64,000 bases of DNA from Cyanobacteria bacterium UBA2855. Its GTDB lineage: Bacteria > Cyanobacteriota > Vampirovibrionia > Gastranaerophilales > Gastranaerophilaceae. Of this stretch, positions 18,811-26,378 are shown in pieces (the first letter of the stretch is position 1; every line of letters starts with the position of its first letter). Location: contig DEFJ01000027.1 in assembly GCA_002350725.1 (NCBI GenBank), positions 1 to 64,000 on the forward strand, given 5' to 3'. The notes under the pieces are model-generated. The model was not told the origin of the DNA. It searched no databases and was given only the letters and a program-made list of their open reading frames with translations. Made by a program: the position numbers and the translations under genes.

Positions 18811-18829
18811 ATACAATTTGTATATTATA
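18811..18829 (-). promoter_or_regulatory. speD -10 element with an adjacent dyad operator candidate
   Basis: On the minus strand TATAAT (18829-18824) is followed directly by the perfect dyad ATACAA-N-TTGTAT (18823-18811), which would cover the transcription start and lies just before the ribosome binding site. This position suits a repressor site or a short mRNA hairpin. Confidence 0.5.
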
Positions 18830-19043
18830 ATAAATTATCGTTACGTTTTACATAATACTATAAAAAACATTATTTTTGTAAAATTTACACTCAAAATATT
18901 GTTTTTTATTTTTTTTACCAATTTAATATGCCTCAAAATCAATAAAGATACATCATTCGCAGGTACTATTTTTATTAAGAATTATTAAACTAAATGTTTA
19001 GTCAGATTACAATTATTTTATTTTGGAATACAATGGGATTGTT
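18830..19043. other. Intergenic stretch upstream of the response regulator
   Basis: This AT-rich divergent spacer contains a perfect dyad TGTAAA-A-TTTACA at 18877-18889. I see no convincing gene. Its half-sites resemble HLR1 half-sites, but they are inverted and not the required direct repeat. Confidence 0.4.
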
Positions 19044-19739
19044 ATGAGTAAAATATTAGTAATAGATGATGATAATGCAATAAATGAGCTTATAAAGGTT
19101 AATCTTGAATTAGATGGGCATGAAGTGTTGCAGGCTTTTGACGGAATTCAAGGGTATGCAATGTGTAAACAAGAACTTCCTTCTCTTATAATTTTAGATG
19201 TAATGATGCCTGAAGTGGACGGGTTTACGGTAGCTCAAAGAATCAGAAAAAACGACGAAACAAAAGATACTCCCATCCTTATGTTAACCGCCCTTTCTCA
19301 GTTAAATGACAAGGTGACAGGTTTTGATATCGGGGTAGATGATTATCTAGTGAAACCATTTGAAATGGAAGAATTAAAAGTAAGGGTCAGGGCTTTGTTA
19401 AAGAGGACTAATCAAATTCCAAAATCGGCATCTACAAGAGACTTGCTTACTTTGGGGGAAGTTACCCTTATGCCTGAAACATACAGTGTCAAAATAAATG
19501 ACAATGTTGTAAAATTAACTCCGATTGAGTTTGATATATTTAATTTGTTGTTTCAAAATCATGGGAATATGGTGTCATCTGCTCAAATATTAAAAGATAT
19601 ATGGGGTTATTCGCCTGATGATGATATTGAAACTATCCGTGTGCATATTCGCCATATGAGAACGAAATTGGATAAAATTTCTAACGGAAAGAAGTATATT
19701 ACAACAATATATGGTGGCGGATATAAATTTAACGTGTAA
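19044..19739 (+). CDS. OmpR/PhoB-family response regulator, RpaA-like
   Basis: A 231-residue regulator with a receiver domain (residues 1-120; acidic pair IDDD, phosphoacceptor Asp in LDVMMPEVDGFTV, Lys in LVKPFE) and an OmpR-type winged helix (IEFDIFNLL, IWGYSPDDDIETIRVHIRHMRTKL, TIYGGGYKF). From memory, several stretches (VNLE..G..V..A.DGI.G, DGFTV.QR.R, ETIRVHIRH.RTKL) match cyanobacterial RpaA, the circadian output regulator, better than RpaB. No histidine kinase is adjacent. The frame opens at TTG 19023, but ATG 19044 with GGGA upstream fits the family's start. Confidence 0.85.
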   Translation: MSKILVIDDDNAINELIKVNLELDGHEVLQAFDGIQGYAMCKQELPSLIILDVMMPEVDGFTVAQRIRKNDETKDTPILMLTALSQLNDKVTGFDIGVDDYLVKPFEMEELKVRVRALLKRTNQIPKSASTRDLLTLGEVTLMPETYSVKINDNVVKLTPIEFDIFNLLFQNHGNMVSSAQILKDIWGYSPDDDIETIRVHIRHMRTKLDKISNGKKYITTIYGGGYKFNV

Positions 19740-19750
19740 AAATATTTATG

Positions 19751-19759
19751 TGATATAAT
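19751..19759 (+). promoter_or_regulatory. Extended -10 promoter of panD
   Basis: TG-A-TATAAT lies between the response regulator stop and panD, predicting a start near 19766 and a leader of about 22 bases with GAGGT. Confidence 0.5.
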
Positions 19760-19787
19760 ATTTTTATAAGCCGAGGTATAAATTAAA

Positions 19788-20135
19788 ATGATTCAAGAAT
19801 TTTTATATTCAAAAATACATAGAGCGACAGTTACTGATGCAAATCTGAATTACGTTGGTTCTATCACTATTGATGAAGTATTAATGGATGCTGCAAAAAT
19901 TAAAGAATGGCAAAAAGTCGATATCCTTGATGTGAATAACGGGGAAAGATTTCAAACATACGTTATTAAAGGGGAGCCAAATTCAGGTTGTATATGCTTA
20001 AATGGTGCAGCTGCGAGAAAGGTTCAACCTGGAGATAAGGTTATTATTATATCATATGCATCCTTAACTGTTGAGGAAAGTAAAACTCATACTCCAACAG
20101 TCGTTATTGTTGATGATAACAACAAAGTTGTCTAA
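19788..20135 (+). CDS. panD: Aspartate 1-decarboxylase proenzyme
   Basis: Makes beta-alanine for pantothenate and coenzyme A. The 115 residues match the PanD family; the self-processing Gly24-Ser25 bond is seen in NYVGSITID, which yields the pyruvoyl enzyme, and the NGAAAR motif (residues 72-77) is also present. No other pan gene is nearby. Confidence 0.96.
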   Translation: MIQEFLYSKIHRATVTDANLNYVGSITIDEVLMDAAKIKEWQKVDILDVNNGERFQTYVIKGEPNSGCICLNGAAARKVQPGDKVIIISYASLTVEESKTHTPTVVIVDDNNKVV

Positions 20136-20228
20136 TCTCCGATTAATTTATGTAATAATTACTTTACAACTGATTATGCTTTATTTATAATGCTTTTAGA
20201 TAAATAATAGATATTAAAGGTGAGATAG

Positions 20229-22289
20229 ATGAGCAAATATTTATTGGAAATTGGAACGGAAGAGTTACCATACAGATTTATACCAAGCGCAATAGAACAA
20301 CTCAGAAAAGGCTTTGAAAGTTTTCTTGGTGATAATAAGGTTGGCTTTGATAAAGTTGATGTGTATGCAACTCCAAGACGTTTAGCAGTTATCATTTCAG
20401 GACTTGTTGAAAAAAGTTCCGATGAAGAAAAAATTGTAAAAGGTCCTATTGCAACGGTTGCTTTTGATGAGAATAAAAATCTTACAAAAGCGGGTGAAGG
20501 ATTTGCTCGTAAAAACGGTCTGACGGCTGAAGATTTGTATGTAGAAGATAATTATGTATATGCAAAAGTTTTGATTAAAGGAAAGTCAATAAAAGAACTG
20601 TTAAGTGAAAATGTTCCGTCAATTGTATTAAAATTACAAGGTTCTCACTTTATGAGATGGGGATATAACGATGAAAAGTTCTCCCGCCCGATTAGATGGA
20701 TTGTTTCTATTCTTGATGAAGAAGAAGTTAAGGTAAAAATTATTGATAAAGAATCTTCAAATATTTCAAGAGGACATAGATTTGCTCCTCAAAAAGAAAT
20801 TGTAATAACAAGACCTGATGAATATATAGATTTGATGCGTAAAAACTATGTAATTGTTGATCAGGCAGAACGTCGTCAATTGATTATCAATAAGGCAAAA
20901 GCTGAAGCTGATAAATTGGGTGCTGTTCCTTATTATACTGATGATTTGTTGGAAGAGGTCACATTTATAACTGAGTATCCGGTGCCGGCTGTTTGTGAAT
21001 TCAGCCCTAAATATTTGGAAATTCCGGAAGAGGTTACGGTTACTGTAATGGCAGTTCACCAGAGATACTTTGCTCTTCATAAAGACGGTAAACTTATAAA
21101 TAAATTTATTACAATGACAAATTATATTGGAGATGAGTTTGCTAATATTGCTGCGGGTAATGTACGTGTAATTAAAGCGAGATTAGATGATGCGGTGTTC
21201 TTTTTTACGGAAGATACTAAAAAACCTTTTGAAAATTATGTTGAAGATTTAAGAGGTATTACTTTCCAAAAAGGTATGGGTTCAATGTTTGACAAGACAT
21301 TGCGACTGGTAGCATTATCAAAAGATTTAGCTAAAATTTTGAATATTGATAGTAAAACTATAGAAAGAACAGCAATGTTGTGTAAGGCTGATTTAACTAC
21401 ACAATTGGTATTTGAATTCACCGAATTGCAAGGCTTTATTGGCGCTGATTATGCAAGAGTTTCCGGCGAGGATGAAAAGGTTTGTGAAGGTATAAAAGAA
21501 CACTACTTCCCGCTAAACGCAGAAAGCGAGGCTGCAAAAGGTATAGAAGGTCAGATTGTTGGTATTGTCGATAAGATGGATACAATTTGTGCGGTATTTG
21601 CGGAAGGTAAAAAGCCGACAGGCTCATCCGATCCGTTGGGGGTTAGACGTGCTGCTTTAGGTATTATAAAAACAATCCTTACTGCAGGTTTGAAGATTAA
21701 TCTGAATGATTTGATTATAAAAACCTTGTTGTTACTTCCTATAAACGCAGGAGACGGTAATTTAATAGATAAATTAAAGAATTTTGCAGTGTCAGGAAAA
21801 GACAGAATTTCCGGTAAAGTATTGGATGAAGTTACCGAATTTATTATCCAACGTTTAATTATATTCTTATCTGACAAGTATTCTAAGAATGTTTTAGAGG
21901 CATGCGCAGCTAATAAAAATCCGTTAGAGGATTTGGCAGATTATGTAAAAAGAGTGGAAGCTGTATCTAAGTTAGATAATCCTCAATTAAATGAAAATGC
22001 TAATAGAGTACTTCGTATTTTGAAGGAAGATTCTTCAAAGAATGTAGATAAAAATTTGTTCAGAGAGCCTGCAGAAAATATGTTATTCCAACAGATAAAT
22101 ACTGTTGAGGAAACTGATAATTACGACAGATATGTTGAAATGCTCGTCGAAATTAATCCGTCTGTTGAAAAATTCTTTAATGATGTTCTTGTCATGGATA
22201 AAGATGAGAAAGTTAAAGAAAACAGATTAGCACTTTTAACATTTTTGAAATCCAAATATGAAAATCTTACGGATTTTTCAAAACTATAA
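20229..22289 (+). CDS. glyS: Glycine-tRNA ligase beta subunit
   Basis: Beta subunit of the tetrameric bacterial GlyRS, needed with the alpha subunit (GlyQ, not in this window) for tRNA-Gly charging. The 686 residues have the typical start (YLLEIGTEELPYRFIPSA), the HD-like central domain (KADLTTQLVFEFTELQGFIGADYAR), the KPTGSSDPLGVRRAALGI motif and the C-terminal DALR-type helical domain. AAAGGTGAG precedes the ATG. Confidence 0.97.
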   Translation: MSKYLLEIGTEELPYRFIPSAIEQLRKGFESFLGDNKVGFDKVDVYATPRRLAVIISGLVEKSSDEEKIVKGPIATVAFDENKNLTKAGEGFARKNGLTAEDLYVEDNYVYAKVLIKGKSIKELLSENVPSIVLKLQGSHFMRWGYNDEKFSRPIRWIVSILDEEEVKVKIIDKESSNISRGHRFAPQKEIVITRPDEYIDLMRKNYVIVDQAERRQLIINKAKAEADKLGAVPYYTDDLLEEVTFITEYPVPAVCEFSPKYLEIPEEVTVTVMAVHQRYFALHKDGKLINKFITMTNYIGDEFANIAAGNVRVIKARLDDAVFFFTEDTKKPFENYVEDLRGITFQKGMGSMFDKTLRLVALSKDLAKILNIDSKTIERTAMLCKADLTTQLVFEFTELQGFIGADYARVSGEDEKVCEGIKEHYFPLNAESEAAKGIEGQIVGIVDKMDTICAVFAEGKKPTGSSDPLGVRRAALGIIKTILTAGLKINLNDLIIKTLLLLPINAGDGNLIDKLKNFAVSGKDRISGKVLDEVTEFIIQRLIIFLSDKYSKNVLEACAANKNPLEDLADYVKRVEAVSKLDNPQLNENANRVLRILKEDSSKNVDKNLFREPAENMLFQQINTVEETDNYDRYVEMLVEINPSVEKFFNDVLVMDKDEKVKENRLALLTFLKSKYENLTDFSKL

Positions 22290-22303
22290 TTGAATTTCAA
22301 CTA

Positions 22304-22321
22304 ATTGTAACATATTGTAAA
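22304..22321. promoter_or_regulatory. HLR1-type (RpaB-like) direct-repeat site
   Basis: ATTGTAAC-AT-ATTGTAAA matches the full consensus. It lies 94-111 bases upstream of the gene at 22415. A degenerate third half-site (TTTGTATG) follows after it. A -10 candidate (TAAAAT 22363-22368 or TACAAT 22371-22376) would put the site about 55-80 bases before the transcription start, an activating position. Confidence 0.55.
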
Positions 22322-22414
22322 GTTTGTATGTAAAAAAGTAAATTATTTTTTTCAGGATACTTTAAAATAATACAATAACGCAACACACTAATCACTAAAA
22401 AGTAGAGGTAGGAA

Positions 22415-22726
22415 ATGTTAGACAAGTTTAAAAATTTAAAAGTAGTAAAAAAATTAAATGATACTATCAGTCCTAAATTGAGATGGTTGAATTACACAAA
22501 TACTAACATCGACAAGTCTTCTGCAGAATATCTTGAGATGGTTAGCGGAGTTGATACAAGAATTAATTCTGACGAACGCCGGCTGGAAGCAATGGTCAGA
22601 GAACAATTAAAGGAAGAATTTCCAAATATTGAGAAATCAAAATCCTATGAGCTTCTTGTTGATGCAGTTATGCACAACTTAAAGAAAAAACAGCTTCAAG
22701 CCGAAGATAGCCTTGATATAGAATAA
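22415..22726 (+). CDS. Hypothetical charged protein under a putative HLR1 site
   Basis: A 103-residue, highly charged and probably all-helical soluble protein (NSDERRLEAMVREQLKEEF, VDAVMHNLKKKQLQAED). No family recognised. A ribosome binding site (GAGGTAGGA) and a terminator bracket it as a monocistronic gene. The perfect HLR1-type site upstream is the main clue to its regulation. Confidence 0.65.
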   Translation: MLDKFKNLKVVKKLNDTISPKLRWLNYTNTNIDKSSAEYLEMVSGVDTRINSDERRLEAMVREQLKEEFPNIEKSKSYELLVDAVMHNLKKKQLQAEDSLDIE

Positions 22727-22756
22727 TAACAGGCTTCAAATTAAAAAAACGAAAAG

Positions 22757-22784
22757 CACACCTTATAAAAGGAGTGTTTTTTTT
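22757..22784 (+). terminator. Intrinsic terminator
   Basis: CACACCTT-ATAA-AAGGAGTG, with one A-A mismatch, is followed by eight Ts, 30 bases after the stop of the gene at 22415. Confidence 0.8.
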
Positions 22785-22788
22785 GTTT

Positions 22789-23442
22789 TTAATTTATTTT
22801 TTGTAATTTTTCAATAATGCTGTCAACGTCAAATCTCAGTCTGTCCAGTTCAGTCATTACAGGGTCAGGGATTTTATTGTGCATCAATGTTTCTTCTGCT
22901 TTATTTTCTGTGTCAGAAACAATTCTGCCTGGAACTCCTACTACTGTCGAATCGGCAGGGACACTGTCTATTACGACAGAACCTGCTCCTACTCTTACGT
23001 TATCTCCGATTGTAATATTACCTAATATTTTTGCACCGGCACCTACAATTACGTTATTACCTAATGTTGGGTGTCGTTTACCGTGTTCTTTACCCGTGCC
23101 GCCAAGTGTTACCTGCTGATAAATTAAAACATCATCACCGATTTCTGTCGTTTCTCCGATTACAACGCCTTCTCCGTGATCTATAAAAAATCGGTGACCG
23201 ATTTTTGCTGCAGGGTGAATTTCTATACCGGTAACAATTCTTGTTACATACGATATCATTCTTGGGATGAGCGGAATATGCCATTTGTGTAATTTATGTG
23301 CAAGTCTGTATGCAATAAGGGCATGTAATCCGGGGTAACATAGAATTACCTCTAAAATATTTCCTGCTGCCGGGTCTTTGTCATATATTACTTTAATATC
23401 TTCTTTTACTTTTGTAATTCCGCGCTTAAGTGTATTTATCAT
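22789..23442 (-). CDS. cysE: Serine O-acetyltransferase
   Basis: First step of cysteine synthesis: acetyl-CoA plus serine to O-acetylserine. The 217 residues correspond to the short (EpsC/plant-like) form, lacking part of the E. coli N-terminal domain. An N-terminal helical region (YPGLHALIAYRLAHKLH) is followed by the left-handed beta-helix hexapeptide repeats with the catalytic FFIDHGEGVVIGETTEIGD region and the LGGTGKEHGKRHPT loop. It follows tag on the same strand; no Shine-Dalgarno sequence is present, and TAAAAT lies six bases upstream of the ATG. Confidence 0.95.
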   Translation of the reverse strand: MINTLKRGITKVKEDIKVIYDKDPAAGNILEVILCYPGLHALIAYRLAHKLHKWHIPLIPRMISYVTRIVTGIEIHPAAKIGHRFFIDHGEGVVIGETTEIGDDVLIYQQVTLGGTGKEHGKRHPTLGNNVIVGAGAKILGNITIGDNVRVGAGSVVIDSVPADSTVVGVPGRIVSDTENKAEETLMHNKIPDPVMTELDRLRFDVDSIIEKLQKIN

Positions 23443-23448
23443 AGTTAA

Positions 23449-23454
23449 ATTTTA
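23449..23454 (-). promoter_or_regulatory. -10 element of a predicted leaderless cysE transcript
   Basis: Minus-strand TAAAAT-TTAACT-ATG. It lies in the 34-base gap after tag, giving cysE its own promoter. Confidence 0.55.
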
Positions 23455-23476
23455 CTCTTAAAATTTTTATAATCTA

Positions 23477-24031
23477 TTAGTTATCTGTTGTATTTTTAAA
23501 GCAATATTTGTCGTGGTCATTAACTATTCCTATTGCTTGAAGATAAGAATATATAATAACGGTTCCGACATATTTCATACCTCTTTTTTTCAAGTCTTTT
23601 GATATTTTATCGGATAAGGGAGTTGAAATTTGTAAATTTTTACTTTTACGTTTTATTATTTTTTTATCCGTAAAACCCCAGATGTATTCAGCGAAACTGC
23701 CATATTCTTTTTGAATTTCCATAAAAATTTTAGCATTGTTGATTGCGGATTGAATTTTGCTTTTACTTCTTATGATATCGGCATTTTCAAGTAGTTGGGC
23801 AACTTTCTGTTCGTTGTAATTTGCTACTTTTTTTACATTAAAGTTATCAAAAGCAACACGAAAAGCTTCTCTTTTTTTAAGTACGGTAAGCCACGACAGA
23901 CCGGCTTGAAATGATTCTAAAATCAGTAATTCAAACAGTTCTCTATCATCATATTTAGGTTTGCCCCACTCTTCGTCGTGGTATTTTACGTATATTGGAG
24001 AATTTTCATCAACCCAGAAACATCTTTTCAT
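23477..24031 (-). CDS. tag: DNA-3-methyladenine glycosylase I
   Basis: Base-excision repair enzyme removing N3-methyladenine. The 184 residues match the Tag family, with the zinc ligands Cys4 (RCFW), His18 (YHDEEWG), His173 and Cys177 (NDHDKYC) all present and the helix-hairpin-helix region GLSWLTVLKKREAFR. No ribosome binding site precedes the ATG; TAAAAT lies exactly six bases upstream. Confidence 0.95.
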   Translation of the reverse strand: MKRCFWVDENSPIYVKYHDEEWGKPKYDDRELFELLILESFQAGLSWLTVLKKREAFRVAFDNFNVKKVANYNEQKVAQLLENADIIRSKSKIQSAINNAKIFMEIQKEYGSFAEYIWGFTDKKIIKRKSKNLQISTPLSDKISKDLKKRGMKYVGTVIIYSYLQAIGIVNDHDKYCFKNTTDN

Positions 24032-24037
24032 AATTGA

Positions 24038-24043
24038 ATTTTA
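24038..24043 (-). promoter_or_regulatory. -10 element of a predicted leaderless tag transcript
   Basis: Minus-strand TAAAAT-TCAATT-ATG with no purine-rich ribosome binding site. Confidence 0.55.
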
Positions 24044-24076
24044 CAGAGAAAATTGTGAAATATCAATATATAAAAC

Positions 24077-24108
24077 GGAATTGTCGCTGAATTTTCAGCG
24101 GCAATTCC
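24077..24108 (-). terminator. Terminator of the SLH protein gene
   Basis: A 15-base-pair stem with one wobble position (GGAATTGTCGCTGAA against TTCAGCGGCAATTCC, loop TT). On the minus strand it is followed by GTTTTATATA, 36 bases past the stop of the SLH gene. Confidence 0.75.
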
Positions 24109-24143
24109 GGCGGATAAATGACTAAACCTTTTGTAATATAATA

Positions 24144-26168
24144 TTACTCGTGGCAGCCAAAAGCGATTGTAATGTGTTCTCTAGGGTTAACCGCAGAGAT
24201 TTTGTATCCTTTAGGGTCAACAAGGTATGCAAACTCATCACCGGTTGTTTGGAACAAGCCCATTGTGCCGGATAGAGCCGTTCTTGTTATATCCACAGGG
24301 GCTTTAACTGTTTCCCAAATACCGTCACCAAGGTTTCTTGCCGCAGCGCCGAATTTTCCTTGGAATACGTGTCCGAGCATGTAACCTGCATCGTTTGATA
24401 CGTTTTCAACTGCATTACCAAGGTTAGAAACTACACCACCGATAGTTCTGCCTGTTACACCTACCAAAGAACCTGCAAGGGTAAACGGCATTTCTACCAG
24501 TCTTGCAACAGGGTTAACCTGTCTTGATTTGTTTACCTGTGCTTGAAGTATTTGTTTTGGCAAGTTAGCATCGTGGCAACCGTCTGTAATACTTGTGAAT
24601 GAAAGTTTCAATGCACCTTTATTACATCCTGAAGGTCTTATTACTTCTACAACTTGACCTGTTACTGTTGAACCTACAGGGTATGTAACACCGTTAATAG
24701 TTACTTCTTCAAGAGTATTTGCTCTAAAGTATTGACCTACGTGTGAAGATTTTGCGGTTAATTGGTCTATCATTTTGACTTTCAGTGTAGGAATATTAAC
24801 TATTTGTGATTCTTCAACAAAGGCTTGTTTATTGAAATCAGGTGTAATAGGACAAGCCGCATTAGCTGTTGCCGGATTTGTATCGTAACCCAGTGCTACT
24901 CGTATCGTTTGAAGCATAGACGCTACATCGGCACGGGTAGCTTCTCTGTTAGGGAAAATCATATTAGGATTTGGTGAATCTTTTAAGGCACCGTTTTGTA
25001 ATGATTTTGCAACTGGTATTCTTGCCCATCCCGGTACGCTGTTACCGTCAGCGTAATGAGATAATATTTCGTTAGCTTTTACTGCATCTATATCGCAATT
25101 CATGCCTTTAGCTATTGATGTTAAGGCTTCAGCTCTTGTAACTTTTTTGTTTGGCATAAATTTACCGTTAGGGTAGCCTGCAAGTAAATCTTCGTCTACT
25201 GCTTTTGCAATAGCTGCATTCGCCCAGTTGTGAGTCGGTACATCTGAGAATATTCTTCTGGTTTGTAATCCGCAGTCACCAAGGTTAAATCCTTTGACAA
25301 GCATTGTAGCAAATTCTGCACGAGTTATATCTCTGCGAGGCTTAAATTGACCGTCAGGATACCCAACGACTACATTATTCATTGCAAGTTTATCTATATC
25401 ACAAGACGCCCAGTAGTTATTCGGAACGTCCGGAAACATTCCGCCTCCCATCATTGCAGGTGCCGCAGCCCCGATTGGTAAACCCTCGAGTGCTGCTTTC
25501 ATATCGAAAGGGACCATAGCCTTTTTTATTGCTTGGCGAGAGCTTCTTGTTTGTATATCTATTGGTGTATTATTCCCGTCCATAATGCGTTCATTTCTTT
25601 CAACAGGAATACCATTGTATCTTGTTGGATCTTCTCCTAAACAAGGCAACTGAGAGGCTGCTCCTGTTATCAGACCTTCAGATGAAACTGTTGTACCGCT
25701 AATTGCAGAGTTCATTTGTCCTGCAATTCCATAAGGTGCTGTTTCTGTTGTTAGAATTGAGTTGGCCTGTTCCCCTACGTAGTTGTTAGTACCGTAGATA
25801 GCGTTTGGATATCCGTAAACCTGATGCATATCTTTTCTGCTTGGTTTTCCCGTTTGAGGACAAACTGCGCACGCATCATCTGCTGTTGAATCTAAACTTG
25901 TATCAAAGTTTTTGTCGCAGCCACAATCAGGCTTTGCTTTTTGACAATCATTATCGTCAAAAGCCTTTTGGCATTTATCACATGTAGGAGTTTTGGTGCA
26001 TGGGCATGCTCCTCCCGTAACAACAGGTAAAGCTTCGGGACATGGCGTTTGTGTCACCGGTGCAGCCGGTTGTTGATTACACGGGCATGCTGCCATTGCC
26101 TGATCCAAGGAACACGTTGCTATTCCGACGGCAATTGCAGCTGCCACAGTTAGTTTTTTAATTGTCAT
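24144..26168 (-). CDS. SLH-domain surface protein with a cysteine-rich N-terminus
   Basis: A 674-residue exported protein. A signal peptide (residues 1-26, cleavage after AMA) precedes a cysteine-rich region (residues 28-100; CPC, CPCTKTPTCDKC, DCGCDK) suggesting disulfides or metal binding. Residues about 245-425 hold three SLH modules (FPDVPNNYWA...YPDGQFKPRRDITRAEFA; FSDVPTHNWA...YPNGKFMPNKKVTRAEA; a third ending REATRADVASML), which bind pyruvylated cell-wall polymer. The C-terminal 200 residues are unassigned. Unlike cyanobacterial SLH porins, no OprB barrel follows. AAGGAGG and a 5' stem-loop precede the start, consistent with high expression. Confidence 0.85.
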   Translation of the reverse strand: MTIKKLTVAAAIAVGIATCSLDQAMAACPCNQQPAAPVTQTPCPEALPVVTGGACPCTKTPTCDKCQKAFDDNDCQKAKPDCGCDKNFDTSLDSTADDACAVCPQTGKPSRKDMHQVYGYPNAIYGTNNYVGEQANSILTTETAPYGIAGQMNSAISGTTVSSEGLITGAASQLPCLGEDPTRYNGIPVERNERIMDGNNTPIDIQTRSSRQAIKKAMVPFDMKAALEGLPIGAAAPAMMGGGMFPDVPNNYWASCDIDKLAMNNVVVGYPDGQFKPRRDITRAEFATMLVKGFNLGDCGLQTRRIFSDVPTHNWANAAIAKAVDEDLLAGYPNGKFMPNKKVTRAEALTSIAKGMNCDIDAVKANEILSHYADGNSVPGWARIPVAKSLQNGALKDSPNPNMIFPNREATRADVASMLQTIRVALGYDTNPATANAACPITPDFNKQAFVEESQIVNIPTLKVKMIDQLTAKSSHVGQYFRANTLEEVTINGVTYPVGSTVTGQVVEVIRPSGCNKGALKLSFTSITDGCHDANLPKQILQAQVNKSRQVNPVARLVEMPFTLAGSLVGVTGRTIGGVVSNLGNAVENVSNDAGYMLGHVFQGKFGAAARNLGDGIWETVKAPVDITRTALSGTMGLFQTTGDEFAYLVDPKGYKISAVNPREHITIAFGCHE

Positions 26169-26189
26169 TTTTACCTCCTTGTAATATGA

Positions 26190-26210
26190 CGGGTTTTACT
26201 TTAAAACCCG
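26190..26210 (-). promoter_or_regulatory. 5'-UTR stem-loop before the SLH gene ribosome binding site
   Basis: A perfect 9-base-pair stem CGGGTTTTA/TAAAACCCG with a three-base loop lies a few bases before AAGGAGG. There is no downstream T-tract on the minus strand, so it is unlikely to be a terminator; the position resembles 5' stabilising hairpins of abundant envelope-protein mRNAs. Confidence 0.5.
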
Positions 26211-26328
26211 AAAAAATTTTTAAAAAACAAACTTAATACCTGATTATGTACCCTAATTCAAAATACAAACATTACCGCAAGTAACTATTCAATCAGGCTA
26301 TTTAATTTTCAAATGAATATTTATGCGT

Positions 26329-26365
26329 AAAAAATACCCCGAGTATGTACTCGAGGCATTTTTTT
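26329..26365. terminator. Bidirectional intrinsic terminator
   Basis: A long stem with a CGAGTA-TGT-ACTCG core is flanked by AAAAAAT and ATTTTTTT. It sits 13 bases after the stop of the minus-strand transporter gene at 26379. Confidence 0.8.
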
Positions 26366-26378
26366 ATGATTGTTATTA

